Assembly (NCBI RefSeq): GCF_009193265.1
Contig: NZ_VZZZ01000006.1
Location: forward strand, 310,001-374,000
DNA from: Marinobacter changyiensis
Lineage (GTDB): Bacteria > Pseudomonadota > Gammaproteobacteria > Pseudomonadales > Oleiphilaceae
Direction of reading: 5' to 3'
Length of the DNA: 64,000 bases
The first letter of the stretch is position 1. Each line of letters begins with the position of its first letter. Positions 54,175 through 62,378 of this stretch are shown piece by piece. The position numbers and the translations under genes are program-made. Below the pieces are notes generated by a model. The model had not been told where the DNA came from. It saw nothing but the letters and a program-made list of their open reading frames with translations, and ran no database searches.

Positions 54175-54579
54175 CGTACTTGGTCCTGTGTGGATATCCG
54201 GTCACGAAACCTGTCACCGTTAGCGGCATGCAGGATAACGGCCGGATCAAAACGTTTGATCAAAGCAGAATCAGTATAGTCAACCTGTGGCGTTGTCTCC
54301 TAAAAACTTGCTCTTTTGGAGAAACAACCAGACTTCCGTTTCGCACTGCGGTACCGAAGTATTTTATAGTTCCGCGATGCAATACTCATTTTTGTCTTGC
54401 GAATATAAACAATGTCCGATCCCACAACAAGCCTACAAAACTAAATTCTGCCAAATGGCGTATAGGTAACTGGTTTTCTCGAATTGCAGGGAATTGACAG
54501 CAAAGGTCGGATCATTCATTCTTACCCTATTCTGCTATGCGGTATATGTTTTCGCTAGAACGAACCGAGAGGTTATCAA
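54175..54579. promoter_or_regulatory. Divergent promoter region with perfect inverted repeat
   Basis: 405 gene-free, A/T-rich bases between the TAXI operon and the acyl-CoA dehydrogenase operon. GATCAAA-ACG-TTTGATC (54245-54261) is a perfect seven-base inverted repeat and a strong operator candidate for the TAXI operon. A TTGACA at about 54495 may be the -35 of the rightward operon. Confidence 0.5.
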
Positions 54580-55776
54580 ATGAACTTAAACTACACGCCG
54601 GAAGAACTCGCTTTCCGGGACGAGGTCCGGGCTTTTCTGGATCAGAAACTGCCGGCTGACATCGCCGCCAAGGTGAAGGGTTTCCGACACTTATCCAAGG
54701 AAGACCACCTGCGCTGGCAGGGCATCCTGAATACCCAGGGCTGGTATGCCACCCATTGGCCGAAAGAATACGGCGGCGTTGAATGGAGCCCGGTACAAAA
54801 GCATATATGGGATGAAGAGTCCTGCCGTTACGGTGTACCCCGCTCCATTCCTTTCGGAGTGAACATGGTGGCGCCGGTAATCATCAAGTTCGGCAATGAA
54901 GAGCAAAAGCAACACTACCTGCCCCGCATTCTCACCGGCGAAGACTGGTGGTGTCAGGGCTACTCCGAGCCCGGCGCCGGTTCCGATCTGGCTTCGGTGA
55001 ATACTCGCGCAGTGCGCGAGGGCGACCACTATATTGTCAACGGTCAGAAAACCTGGACCACTCTGGGCCAGCACGCCAACATGATTTTCTGTCTGGTAAG
55101 GACCAATACCGAAGTCAAGAAGCAGGAGGGCATTTCCTTTCTGTTGATCGATATGGACGCACCGGGTATTACCGTGCGCCCGATTATTACCCTGGACGGC
55201 GAACACGAAGTTAACGAAGTATTCTTCGAGAACGTCAAGGTGCCAGTGGAAAACCTGGTCGGTGAGCAGGACAAAGGCTGGACTTACGCCAAATACCTGC
55301 TGACCTACGAGCGCACCGGCCTGGCCGGTATCGGCTTGTCCAAGGCAGCCCTTGCCCACCTGAAACGACTTGCCAGCCGACGCCTTAAAAATGGCAAACC
55401 GTTGTTGGAAGACCCGACCTTCAGCCAGCGTATCGCCAAGGTCGATATTGACCTGATGGCTGCCAGCATCAGCAACCTGCGCATCATTGCCGCAGTGGAG
55501 GGTGGCGGTATGCCCGGTGCCGAGAGCTCAATGCTTAAAGTACGGGGTACCGAGATCCGGCAATCGATTAACGACCTCGCCCGCCGGGCTATAGGCCCCT
55601 ATGCGCTGCCGTTTGTAGAGGAAGAGCTGGACCTGGATTACGACGGTGAATTCCTCTCCGATCCGGACGCCGCCCCCATGACGCCCCAGTACTTCAACAA
55701 CCGCAAGCTGTCGATCTTCGGCGGGTCTAACGAGATCCAGAAGAACATCGTCAGCAAAATGATTCTCGGGCTTTAA
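54580..55776 (+). CDS. Acyl-CoA dehydrogenase (FadE-type, first of pair)
   Basis: 398 residues. Motifs are WWCQGYSEPGAGSDLASVNT and YIVNGQKTWTTLGQHANMIF, and the C-terminal block IFGGSNEIQKNIVSKMILGL has GGSNE rather than the catalytic EGT/xEG seen in classical enzymes. This is the subfamily that works as an alpha2beta2 heteromer (FadE26/27-like or caffeyl/steroid-side-chain type), where the second subunit follows. The next gene starts 10 bases later and encodes such a partner. It likely acts on a bulky or cyclic acyl-CoA. Confidence 0.9.
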   Translation: MNLNYTPEELAFRDEVRAFLDQKLPADIAAKVKGFRHLSKEDHLRWQGILNTQGWYATHWPKEYGGVEWSPVQKHIWDEESCRYGVPRSIPFGVNMVAPVIIKFGNEEQKQHYLPRILTGEDWWCQGYSEPGAGSDLASVNTRAVREGDHYIVNGQKTWTTLGQHANMIFCLVRTNTEVKKQEGISFLLIDMDAPGITVRPIITLDGEHEVNEVFFENVKVPVENLVGEQDKGWTYAKYLLTYERTGLAGIGLSKAALAHLKRLASRRLKNGKPLLEDPTFSQRIAKVDIDLMAASISNLRIIAAVEGGGMPGAESSMLKVRGTEIRQSINDLARRAIGPYALPFVEEELDLDYDGEFLSDPDAAPMTPQYFNNRKLSIFGGSNEIQKNIVSKMILGL

Positions 55777-55786
55777 GGAGGCGACC

Positions 55787-56929
55787 ATGGATTTCAATTT
55801 AACGGAAGAGCAGCAAATGCTGCAGGACACCGTGGCTCGTCTGGTGCGCGGTGAATACAGTTTTGAAAAACGCCTGGAGTACAGTAAAACAGACCTGGGC
55901 TACAGCGCCGAATTCTGGCAGCAACTCAGTGAGCTGGGCCTGACAGCGGTGCCTTTTGCCGAAGAACTGGGCGGTTTTGACGGCACCGGCGTGGAACTGC
56001 AATCGGTCATGACCGAGCTTGGCCGCGGTCTGTGCCTGGAGCCTTACCTGCAATCGGTGATCCTCGGTGGCGGCCTGATCTCCCAGGCCGGCAACAGCAG
56101 CCAACAAGAAAAGTGGCTGCCGGGCGTTGCCAGCGGCGAACTGAAAGTGGCGGTTGGCCTGCAGGAGCCCCAAAGCTTCTACAACCTCAGTGACGTGCAG
56201 ACCCGCGCCGAGAAATCCGGGGACGGCTACACCCTGAACGGTCGCAAAGCGGTCGTCATCGGCGGCCACTGTGCCGACCTGCTGATCGTTTCCGCCCGCA
56301 CCAGTGGCGATGACCGGGACACCAGTGGCCTGAGCCTGTTTGCCATAGACCCGGCCACCGCCGGTATCGAACGCCGCACGTATCCGACCAACGACGGTTT
56401 CAAAGGCTGTGACATCACGCTTGAGAACGTCAAGGTGCCCGCCGACACCCTGCTGGGCGAAGAAGGTCAAGCTGGCGAAGTTATCGAATACCAGGCCGGT
56501 CGTGCGGTAGCCGCCCTGTGTGCAGAAGCCATTGGCGTGATGGAAGAAGCCATTGCCATGACCCTGGACTATCTCAAGGCGCGCAAACAGTTCGGCGTGC
56601 CTATCGGACAGTTCCAGGTATTGCAGCATCGGATGGTGGACATGGCCTCGGACCTTGAACAGGTCCGTTCCATGGCGATCCTGGCAGCGAGCGTTGCTGA
56701 CAGTGAGCAGAGCGACGAACGCCGGCGCATTCTGGCCGCCGCCAAAAACGTCACCGGCCGGGCCGGGCAGTTCATTGCTGAAAGTGGCATCCAGATGCAC
56801 GGCGGCATCGGTATGACCTGGGAATACAGCTTCGCTCACTACGCCAAGCGCCTGATCATGATCAACCACCAGCTGGGTGACGATGATCATCATCTGGAGC
56901 AGTTTGCGTCTATGCTGCAAGCAGGCTAA
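55787..56929 (+). CDS. Acyl-CoA dehydrogenase (second of pair)
   Basis: 380 residues. An N-terminal domain begins LTEEQQMLQDTVARLV. The middle domain has VGLQEPQSFYNLSDVQTRAE and YTLNGRKAVVIGG. The C-terminal helices carry MHGGIGMTWEYSFAHYAKRL. TEP is replaced by QEP in the FAD-contact motif. It is probably the non-identical partner of the dehydrogenase upstream. A start with AAGGAGG supports ATG 55787. The structured GGA-loop element begins 17 bases after its stop. Confidence 0.88.
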   Translation: MDFNLTEEQQMLQDTVARLVRGEYSFEKRLEYSKTDLGYSAEFWQQLSELGLTAVPFAEELGGFDGTGVELQSVMTELGRGLCLEPYLQSVILGGGLISQAGNSSQQEKWLPGVASGELKVAVGLQEPQSFYNLSDVQTRAEKSGDGYTLNGRKAVVIGGHCADLLIVSARTSGDDRDTSGLSLFAIDPATAGIERRTYPTNDGFKGCDITLENVKVPADTLLGEEGQAGEVIEYQAGRAVAALCAEAIGVMEEAIAMTLDYLKARKQFGVPIGQFQVLQHRMVDMASDLEQVRSMAILAASVADSEQSDERRRILAAAKNVTGRAGQFIAESGIQMHGGIGMTWEYSFAHYAKRLIMINHQLGDDDHHLEQFASMLQAG

Positions 56930-56946
56930 ACCTCAAGCCCGAGCGT

Positions 56947-57054
56947 GAGCGAGTGGGTAGGGCTCTTCAAAACCGTGCGGAGCCATGGATGGCGGAGCCC
57001 GAGCGTACATGGATGTATTTACAGCGTGTTTTGAAAAGCCCTACCCGCTCGCTC
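56947..57054 (+). repeat. Structured inverted-repeat element with two GGA-loop hairpins (copy 2)
   Basis: Arms 56947-56973 and 57028-57054 pair at 25 of 27 positions (one further position is a G-U wobble). The 54-base interior has GCCA-TGGA-TGGC and TACA-TGGA-TGTA hairpins joined by GAGCCCGAGCG, and the stem closes with CAAAAC/GTTTTG. ACATGGATGT fits the CsrA/RsmA consensus ACANGGANGU. It lies in sense between the acyl-CoA dehydrogenase stop and the terminator at 57107, so it is part of that 3' UTR. The sister copy is at 40123-40225. Confidence 0.85.
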
Positions 57055-57106
57055 TCGTACTCCGTATGCGAGAGGTCAGATGCCAATCCTAATTGGCAGA
57101 AATTCA

Positions 57107-57134
57107 GGGTAGCCTTGAACGGCTGCCCTTTTTT
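57107..57134 (+). terminator. Intrinsic terminator of the acyl-CoA dehydrogenase pair
   Basis: GGGTAGCC-TTGAAC-GGCTGCCC (eight pairs, one G-U) is followed by T6. A smaller hairpin TGCCAAT-CCTA-ATTGGCA (57081-57098) precedes it. Confidence 0.85.
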
Positions 57135-57169
57135 ATGGCCCGGAATTAAAACGTTACCAGGAGAATTCC

Positions 57170-57628
57170 ATGCTCAAGATTGCCCTCGATGACCTGTCCG
57201 CCCATATCGGCGAACTCATTGGCCATAGCGAATGGACCCACGTCAGTCAGGAAATGATTCAGGCATTCGCTGATGCCACCGGCGATCACCAGTGGATTCA
57301 TCTGGACGTGGAGCGGGCAGCCGCCGAGTCGCCGTGGAAGAGCACTGTGGCCCACGGCTTCCTGACGGCATCCCTGATCCCCCGGCTGAACGCCACGGTA
57401 ATTGATGTGACCGGAAAGGCTGCCAGCATCAACTACGGTTTCAACAAGTTGCGTTTTCCTGCCGCCGTCAGGTCCGGCTCAGATATCCGCAGCCGGGTGG
57501 AACTGCAGGACGTCAGCGCCGTGGACTCGCAGCGCGTACTCGCGAGCTACCTCACCACCATTGAGATCAAAGGCGAGGACAAACCCGCCTGCGTGGCGGA
57601 ATGCCTGGTAATGTACATTCGGGCGTGA
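57170..57628 (+). CDS. MaoC-like (R)-specific enoyl-CoA hydratase
   Basis: 152 residues. The hydratase-2 motif is FADATGDHQWIHLDVERAAA (Asp and His catalytic dyad), followed by TVAHGFLTASLIPRL and NYGFNKLRFPAAV, typical of MaoC/NodN-like hotdog hydratases. It would hydrate an enoyl-CoA made by the dehydrogenase pair. It starts with AGGAG behind the terminator, so it may have its own promoter or rely on read-through. It converges on the ABC binding-protein gene. Confidence 0.88.
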   Translation: MLKIALDDLSAHIGELIGHSEWTHVSQEMIQAFADATGDHQWIHLDVERAAAESPWKSTVAHGFLTASLIPRLNATVIDVTGKAASINYGFNKLRFPAAVRSGSDIRSRVELQDVSAVDSQRVLASYLTTIEIKGEDKPACVAECLVMYIRA

Positions 57629-57642
57629 ATTCCGCCCGGGCG

Positions 57643-58794
57643 TTACTTTTTGATGTCTTTCTGCACGATCTTGCCATCTTCCACCACCGCCAGGGTGGTC
57701 TCGGTGACAAAGCCGCCGCTGGCGGTGATTTCCTTCACAGCCATCGGGTTCTTGGCGCTGTCCATATCACGGATGGCGTCACTGATAGCCCCGCGGATGG
57801 CTTTCGGTTCCAGTGAATCGGCCTGTTCCATAGCGGCCACCAGGGCATGCAAGGCGAGGTAGTTGTAGGCGGCTTCAGAACCGGGTGTCTTGTCGTAGGC
57901 TGCTTCGTAGCGCTCGATAAAGTTGCGGGCGGAGTCGGTATCGTAAACGGATAGTGGCACCACACCGATCGCTCCTTCCATCATTTCAAAGCCGCCAGCA
58001 ACCTCTGCCACCTCATCCAGTTTGGCCTGATCCATCAGCATGAAACCGCCCTGAAAGCCCAGCTGACGAGCCTGTCGCACCACCAGCCCGGTAGGTTCGG
58101 AGGCGCCGCCGACAAACATCACCTCAGGATTGGAGGCGATGATGCGACTGACGCCCGTGTAGAAATCGGCCGACTTGTTGTAGTCCATGGGGTTGCTCAC
58201 CACGATCTCACCGCCTTTGCCGGTCCATTCTTTCTCCATCATGTCGGCCCAGATTTTGGCGTACTCGTGGGTAGCGCCCCCCATTCCGAGTGTGGTGCCC
58301 ACGTGTTCCTGGGCGTAAGCCGTGAAGGCGCGCACATAGCCGTCAAAGGTGGGCGGAATCCGCAGGGTCAGCTCGTTACCCTGCTCGGTGACCGCGGGCA
58401 CGCTGGTGTAGGCCATGACGAGGAAATCATCTTTCTCGTTGAAATCCTGCAGCGCGAATACACCGCCGGAATGAGGCACGAACACCGCCGCCACGCCGGA
58501 CTGCTGCTTCAGACGCTTGGCGTTGGTGGCGGCCTGGGCCGGGGAGTAGCGATCATCCAGTGCCACAATGTTGACAGTGTGTTGCTCGCCGCCCACTGCA
58601 AACCCGCCAGCGTCATTAATCTCGTCTGCGGCCATGCGCAAACCGGACAGCGTATTTTCTCCGTAAAGCGCGGCGCCGCCGCTCAGCGGACCGGTGAAGC
58701 CAATATTCACTTCATCCGCAACGGCAGTTGCGTATAACCCCAGCCCCAAAGTGGTGACTGCAATGGCACGGCCCAGTTTTTTTATCATGGTCAT
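57643..58794 (-). CDS. Branched-chain-type ABC transporter substrate-binding protein
   Basis: 383 residues with a signal peptide ending VADE (about 27). Periplasmic-binding type 1 fold: VNIGFTGPLSGGAALYGENT, LVRLAADEIN-like GLRMAADEINDAGG and VVALDDRYSPAQA. The ligand is unknown; in this context with acyl-CoA ligase and acyl-CoA dehydrogenases, a carboxylic acid (aromatic, cyclic or branched) is more likely than leucine. The last gene of the ABC operon, 76 bases after the livF-like gene. Confidence 0.85.
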   Translation of the reverse strand: MTMIKKLGRAIAVTTLGLGLYATAVADEVNIGFTGPLSGGAALYGENTLSGLRMAADEINDAGGFAVGGEQHTVNIVALDDRYSPAQAATNAKRLKQQSGVAAVFVPHSGGVFALQDFNEKDDFLVMAYTSVPAVTEQGNELTLRIPPTFDGYVRAFTAYAQEHVGTTLGMGGATHEYAKIWADMMEKEWTGKGGEIVVSNPMDYNKSADFYTGVSRIIASNPEVMFVGGASEPTGLVVRQARQLGFQGGFMLMDQAKLDEVAEVAGGFEMMEGAIGVVPLSVYDTDSARNFIERYEAAYDKTPGSEAAYNYLALHALVAAMEQADSLEPKAIRGAISDAIRDMDSAKNPMAVKEITASGGFVTETTLAVVEDGKIVQKDIKK

Positions 58795-58869
58795 AATGTT
58801 TTCCCAGATCCTTTACATGTTATAAATCGGTTTGCGACTTGCGGTGTGCCTGTTGGTCCCGGCTTGGGG

Positions 58870-59586
58870 TCAGGCACCGATGTAGGCTTTGCGCACCTCT
58901 TCATTACCCAGCATGGTTTCCCGGTCCCCTTCCATCACCAGTTGCCCGTTTTCCATTACGTAGGCGCGGTGGGCGATTTTCAGCGCCGCAAAAGCATTCT
59001 GTTCCGCCAGCAGCACGGTCGTGCCAAGGCGGTTAATCTGGCTGATGGTTGCAAACATCTGTCGTACCACCAGCGGCGCCAGGCCCAGCGAAGGCTCGTC
59101 CAGCATCAGCAGGCGCGGCCGGCCCATCATGGCCCGCCCGATCGCCACCATTTGCTGTTGTCCGCCCGACAGGGAGCCGGCCGGCTGGTCTTTCTTCTCC
59201 TCAAGGATGGGGAACAATTCGTACATTTCCTGCAGGTGCCGGCGGTTGCCCTGCTTGTCACGCCGGTGCACATAGGCGCCCAGCATCAGGTTCTGCGCCA
59301 CACTCATCTGTGGAAACAACTTGCGACCCTCGGCACATTGCACAACGCCAGCGGCGACCACTGCGCTGGGTTTGAGACCATCCAGGCGCCGACCTTCAAA
59401 TTCACACTCGCCAGCCGTTGGCCGAACCAGGCCGCTGATCATGTTGAACAGTGAGGTTTTGCCGGCACCGTTGGCCCCGAGCAGCACCACCAGCTCGCCG
59501 GAATTGACGGTCATCGAGATATTGTTAAGGGCTTTGAAGCTGCCATAGCTGACATCAATGTGTTTAAGCTGCAGCATCTTCATCAC
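58870..59586 (-). CDS. livF: Liv-type ABC transporter ATP-binding protein LivF
   Basis: 238 residues. Walker A is GANGAGKTS, the signature is LSGGQQQMVAIGRAMM and Walker B is LLMLDEPSLGLAP, the usual LivF pattern. It begins inside the end of the livG-like gene (23-base overlap). It forms a heterodimer with LivG to drive uptake through LivHM. Confidence 0.9.
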   Translation of the reverse strand: MMKMLQLKHIDVSYGSFKALNNISMTVNSGELVVLLGANGAGKTSLFNMISGLVRPTAGECEFEGRRLDGLKPSAVVAAGVVQCAEGRKLFPQMSVAQNLMLGAYVHRRDKQGNRRHLQEMYELFPILEEKKDQPAGSLSGGQQQMVAIGRAMMGRPRLLMLDEPSLGLAPLVVRQMFATISQINRLGTTVLLAEQNAFAALKIAHRAYVMENGQLVMEGDRETMLGNEEVRKAYIGA

Positions 59587-60331
59587 CCCCCAGGTAGGCC
59601 TCGATCACGGCCGCGTCATTGCTGACCTGCTCCGGTGTGCCTTCGGCAATTTTTTCGCCATGGTCGAGCACCATAATCTTGTCGGCTATGCCCATGATCA
59701 TGCCCATCTTGTGTTCAATCAGACATACGGTCAGGCCGTGGTTGATCATCTTGCGCATCAGGTCTGCCAGGCCTTCGGTTTCTTCCGGATTGACCCCGGC
59801 GGCGGGCTCATCGAGTAACAGAATTTTCGGGTCCGTAGCCAACGCAAGAGCAAAAGCCACGCGCTTGCGTTCCTCCTGGGTGATGTCGGCAATAAAGCGG
59901 TTTTCTACGTGGGACAGGCCAACGAAATCAAGTGCCTCCCGAGCTTTTTCCCGACAGGCCCGTTCTTCCGCTTGCAGCCGCCTGGAATTGACCAGTACGT
60001 CCCACAGGCCGGAGCGGGTGCGCAAGCGGTGGCCAACAATCAGGTTATCCAGCACCGTCGCCTGTTCAAACAGATTGGTGGTCTGAAAGGTGCGGCCAAC
60101 GCCCAGCCGTGCAATCTGGTCACAGGGAAGGTTGGTGACATCTTTGCCATCCAACAAAATGGTACCGGAGGTGGGCTTATGAGCCCCGGCGATGAGATTG
60201 AAAAACGTACTCTTGCCCGCCCCGTTGGGACCGATGATGGCGTTGACCTTGTTGGCCTCAAACTCCACCGACACATTACTGACAGCCGCCAGGCCACCGA
60301 ACATCTTGGTCAGGTTGTCGACTTTAAGCAT
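59564..60331 (-). CDS. livG: Liv-type ABC transporter ATP-binding protein LivG
   Basis: 255 residues from ATG 60331, which overlaps the livM stop in ATGCTTAA. Walker A is GPNGAGKSTFFNLIAG, the signature is TQEERKRVAFALAL (LivG-typical, without LSGG) and Walker B is LLLDEPAAGVNPEE. The C-terminal extension ending GGDEDAAA is slightly acidic. The upstream in-frame reading from 60391 lies within livM and lacks similarity. Confidence 0.9.
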   Translation of the reverse strand: MLKVDNLTKMFGGLAAVSNVSVEFEANKVNAIIGPNGAGKSTFFNLIAGAHKPTSGTILLDGKDVTNLPCDQIARLGVGRTFQTTNLFEQATVLDNLIVGHRLRTRSGLWDVLVNSRRLQAEERACREKAREALDFVGLSHVENRFIADITQEERKRVAFALALATDPKILLLDEPAAGVNPEETEGLADLMRKMINHGLTVCLIEHKMGMIMGIADKIMVLDHGEKIAEGTPEQVSNDAAVIEAYLGGDEDAAA

Positions 60332-61352
60332 TGTTCTCGGCCTCCTTGGTGGGGGTGACCTTGCTGTCTTTCCGTTTACCCTCAGGCACAAGGGCCTGGG
60401 ATTTACGGTGAATCCAGGTCAGGAATGAGCCGACGATACCCCGGGGGAAGAAAATCACCAGCACCACCAGCAGCGGTCCGAAGATGATCATCCGGTACTC
60501 TTCCAGGAACTGCAGCGACTGGGTGATCCAGACCAGACCCAGAGTCCCCAGCAACGGCCCTGAAAGCGTACCGATACCGCCCACAAGCAGGTAGGTGATC
60601 ATGTCAAAGGTGTGGTTGATGTTGGCTTCTTCCGGGCCGATGAAGCGCACCATACCGGCATAGAGCGCACCGGCCAGACCGGCGTAGGTGGTCGAAAGCA
60701 CAAACGCCAGTACTTTGTTTCGCATCAGGTTGATACCCAGGGACTCGGCCAGTTCATCGCCGTTTCGGATGGCAATAAACGTACGGCCGAGCAAGGATTT
60801 CGACAGCCGACTGATGAACCACATGGCCAGCACCAGGAACCCCAGCACCAGATAATAGAACGGGGTGGTGTCGGTGAAATCCACCAGGCCGAAGCCGTAG
60901 GGCGCGGCGATATCCCGCACGCCGATGGCACCGTGGGTGAGCTCTTCCCACTTGTCCAGTAGCAGGTAAATGATGAACCCGACACAGAGAGTAAAAATGG
61001 CGAAGTAATGCTCCTTGAGACGCAGGGACACCACGCCCACCAGGAAGCCGAGCACCGCTGTCATCACCAGGGCACCCACGAATGCCGGCCAGAAACTCCA
61101 GCCGTAATCCGCCGTAAGCAGCCCGAGGGTGTAGGCACCAATGGCAAAAAAGCCGCCGTGGGCCAGGTTCAACTGACCACAGTAACCGGTAATGATGTTA
61201 AGACCGTAGACCGCAATGGCCCAGATAAACGCGGTTGCCATCACATAGACCTGGTACTCGTTCGCGGCGAGAAACGGGAATACCAGGGCAAAGGCAAGCA
61301 TGGCCATCTTGGCGCCGGGTTTCATCAACAACGCAGCAATTTTTAACAGCAT
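60324..61352 (-). CDS. livM: Liv-type ABC transporter permease LivM
   Basis: 342 residues, about ten membrane helices. Blocks are NIITGYCGQLNLAHGGFFAI, SLRLKEHYFAIFTLCVGFI and ITYLLVGGIGTLSGPLLGT, all standard for LivM. It lies two bases after the livH-like gene and pairs with it. A charged C-terminal tail (KDSKVTPTKEAENN) is present. Confidence 0.9.
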   Translation of the reverse strand: MLLKIAALLMKPGAKMAMLAFALVFPFLAANEYQVYVMATAFIWAIAVYGLNIITGYCGQLNLAHGGFFAIGAYTLGLLTADYGWSFWPAFVGALVMTAVLGFLVGVVSLRLKEHYFAIFTLCVGFIIYLLLDKWEELTHGAIGVRDIAAPYGFGLVDFTDTTPFYYLVLGFLVLAMWFISRLSKSLLGRTFIAIRNGDELAESLGINLMRNKVLAFVLSTTYAGLAGALYAGMVRFIGPEEANINHTFDMITYLLVGGIGTLSGPLLGTLGLVWITQSLQFLEEYRMIIFGPLLVVLVIFFPRGIVGSFLTWIHRKSQALVPEGKRKDSKVTPTKEAENNA

Positions 61353-61354
61353 GG

Positions 61355-62218
61355 TCAGTGCGCCCCCTTCGCAAACAGCCCCTGGGGACGGATGGACAGA
61401 ATAACCACCAGCAAGCCGAAGGCGATAATGTCTTTATAGGCGGTAGAAATGTAGAAACCCCCGAAGGCTTCGGCAAAGCCGATGATCATGCCCCCCACGA
61501 TGGCGCCGGGGATGCTGCCCATGCCACCGAGGATGATGATCACGAAGGCTTTCATGATCACCAGGTGGCCCATGGCCGGGTAGACCAGATTGATCGGGGC
61601 GTAAAGCGTGGCGGCGATGGCGGCCAGGGCGCCGGAAATACCAAAGGTCATCATCGCCACGCGGTTGGCATCAATACCCACCAGAAAGGCGCCCTCCCGG
61701 TTCTGGGCCATGGCGATGATGGTGGCACCGGTCATGGTTTTGCGCAGGAAAATCTGCAAACCCGCCACCAGCGTGAGCGCCCCGATGATGATCAGCAGCC
61801 GCTGCTCGGGGATGATCAGCCCGTCGAAATTCAGGATGCCGGTAAACGGCGACGACATGCGGCGAAAATCCGCTCCCCAGAACATCTGCACCACGGCTTC
61901 CAGAAACAGCAGGATACCGATGGCGGCGATCTTGTCGTGAATGGGGGGCGAATGCCGGAGCGGGTGGAATACCAGGCGCTCGCAGATGATGGCCAGCACA
62001 GCGACAATCGCCGCGGAGCCTGCCATGGCAAACCAGTAGTGGACACCCACGTCCACCATCAGGAAGTACGACATGAAGGCGCCCACCATGTAGAGCGCAC
62101 CATGGGCGAAGTTAGGAATATGCAGGATGCCGTAAACCAGCGTTAACCCCAGGGCAACCAGGCCGTAAATGCTGCCCAGGGTCAGGCCGTTCATGATTTG
62201 CTGTAAGAAAAGGTTCAA
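61355..62218 (-). CDS. livH: Liv-type ABC transporter permease LivH
   Basis: 287 residues with about eight helices. LTLGSIYGLVALGLTLVYG at the start, HGALYMVGAFMSYF, IAMAQNREGAFLVGIDANRV and GGMGSIPGAIVGGM are the LivH blocks. First gene of the ABC operon, following a 160-base region after the acyl-CoA ligase. It transports the same substrate as the other Liv subunits. Confidence 0.9.
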   Translation of the reverse strand: MNLFLQQIMNGLTLGSIYGLVALGLTLVYGILHIPNFAHGALYMVGAFMSYFLMVDVGVHYWFAMAGSAAIVAVLAIICERLVFHPLRHSPPIHDKIAAIGILLFLEAVVQMFWGADFRRMSSPFTGILNFDGLIIPEQRLLIIIGALTLVAGLQIFLRKTMTGATIIAMAQNREGAFLVGIDANRVAMMTFGISGALAAIAATLYAPINLVYPAMGHLVIMKAFVIIILGGMGSIPGAIVGGMIIGFAEAFGGFYISTAYKDIIAFGLLVVILSIRPQGLFAKGAH

Positions 62219-62378
62219 ACCAGTCTCCCGTAAAATTGTTGTTGTCGGGGCTCGGAACTACTGTTTCAGTTTTGCTGACTCCAGAGCGTACAGGAGCGAT
62301 CAGAGCAAAGAGTACAGGGTGGATCGGAACAATCATATGACAAAACCCAGTTCCGCTCTGCGGACCCAAAGATCCTTG

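Noticed and set aside
61235-62146. 303-codon His/Gly-rich open frame on the plus strand
   Set aside because: Antisense to the livH/livM-like permeases; composition is typical of a shadow of membrane-protein genes.
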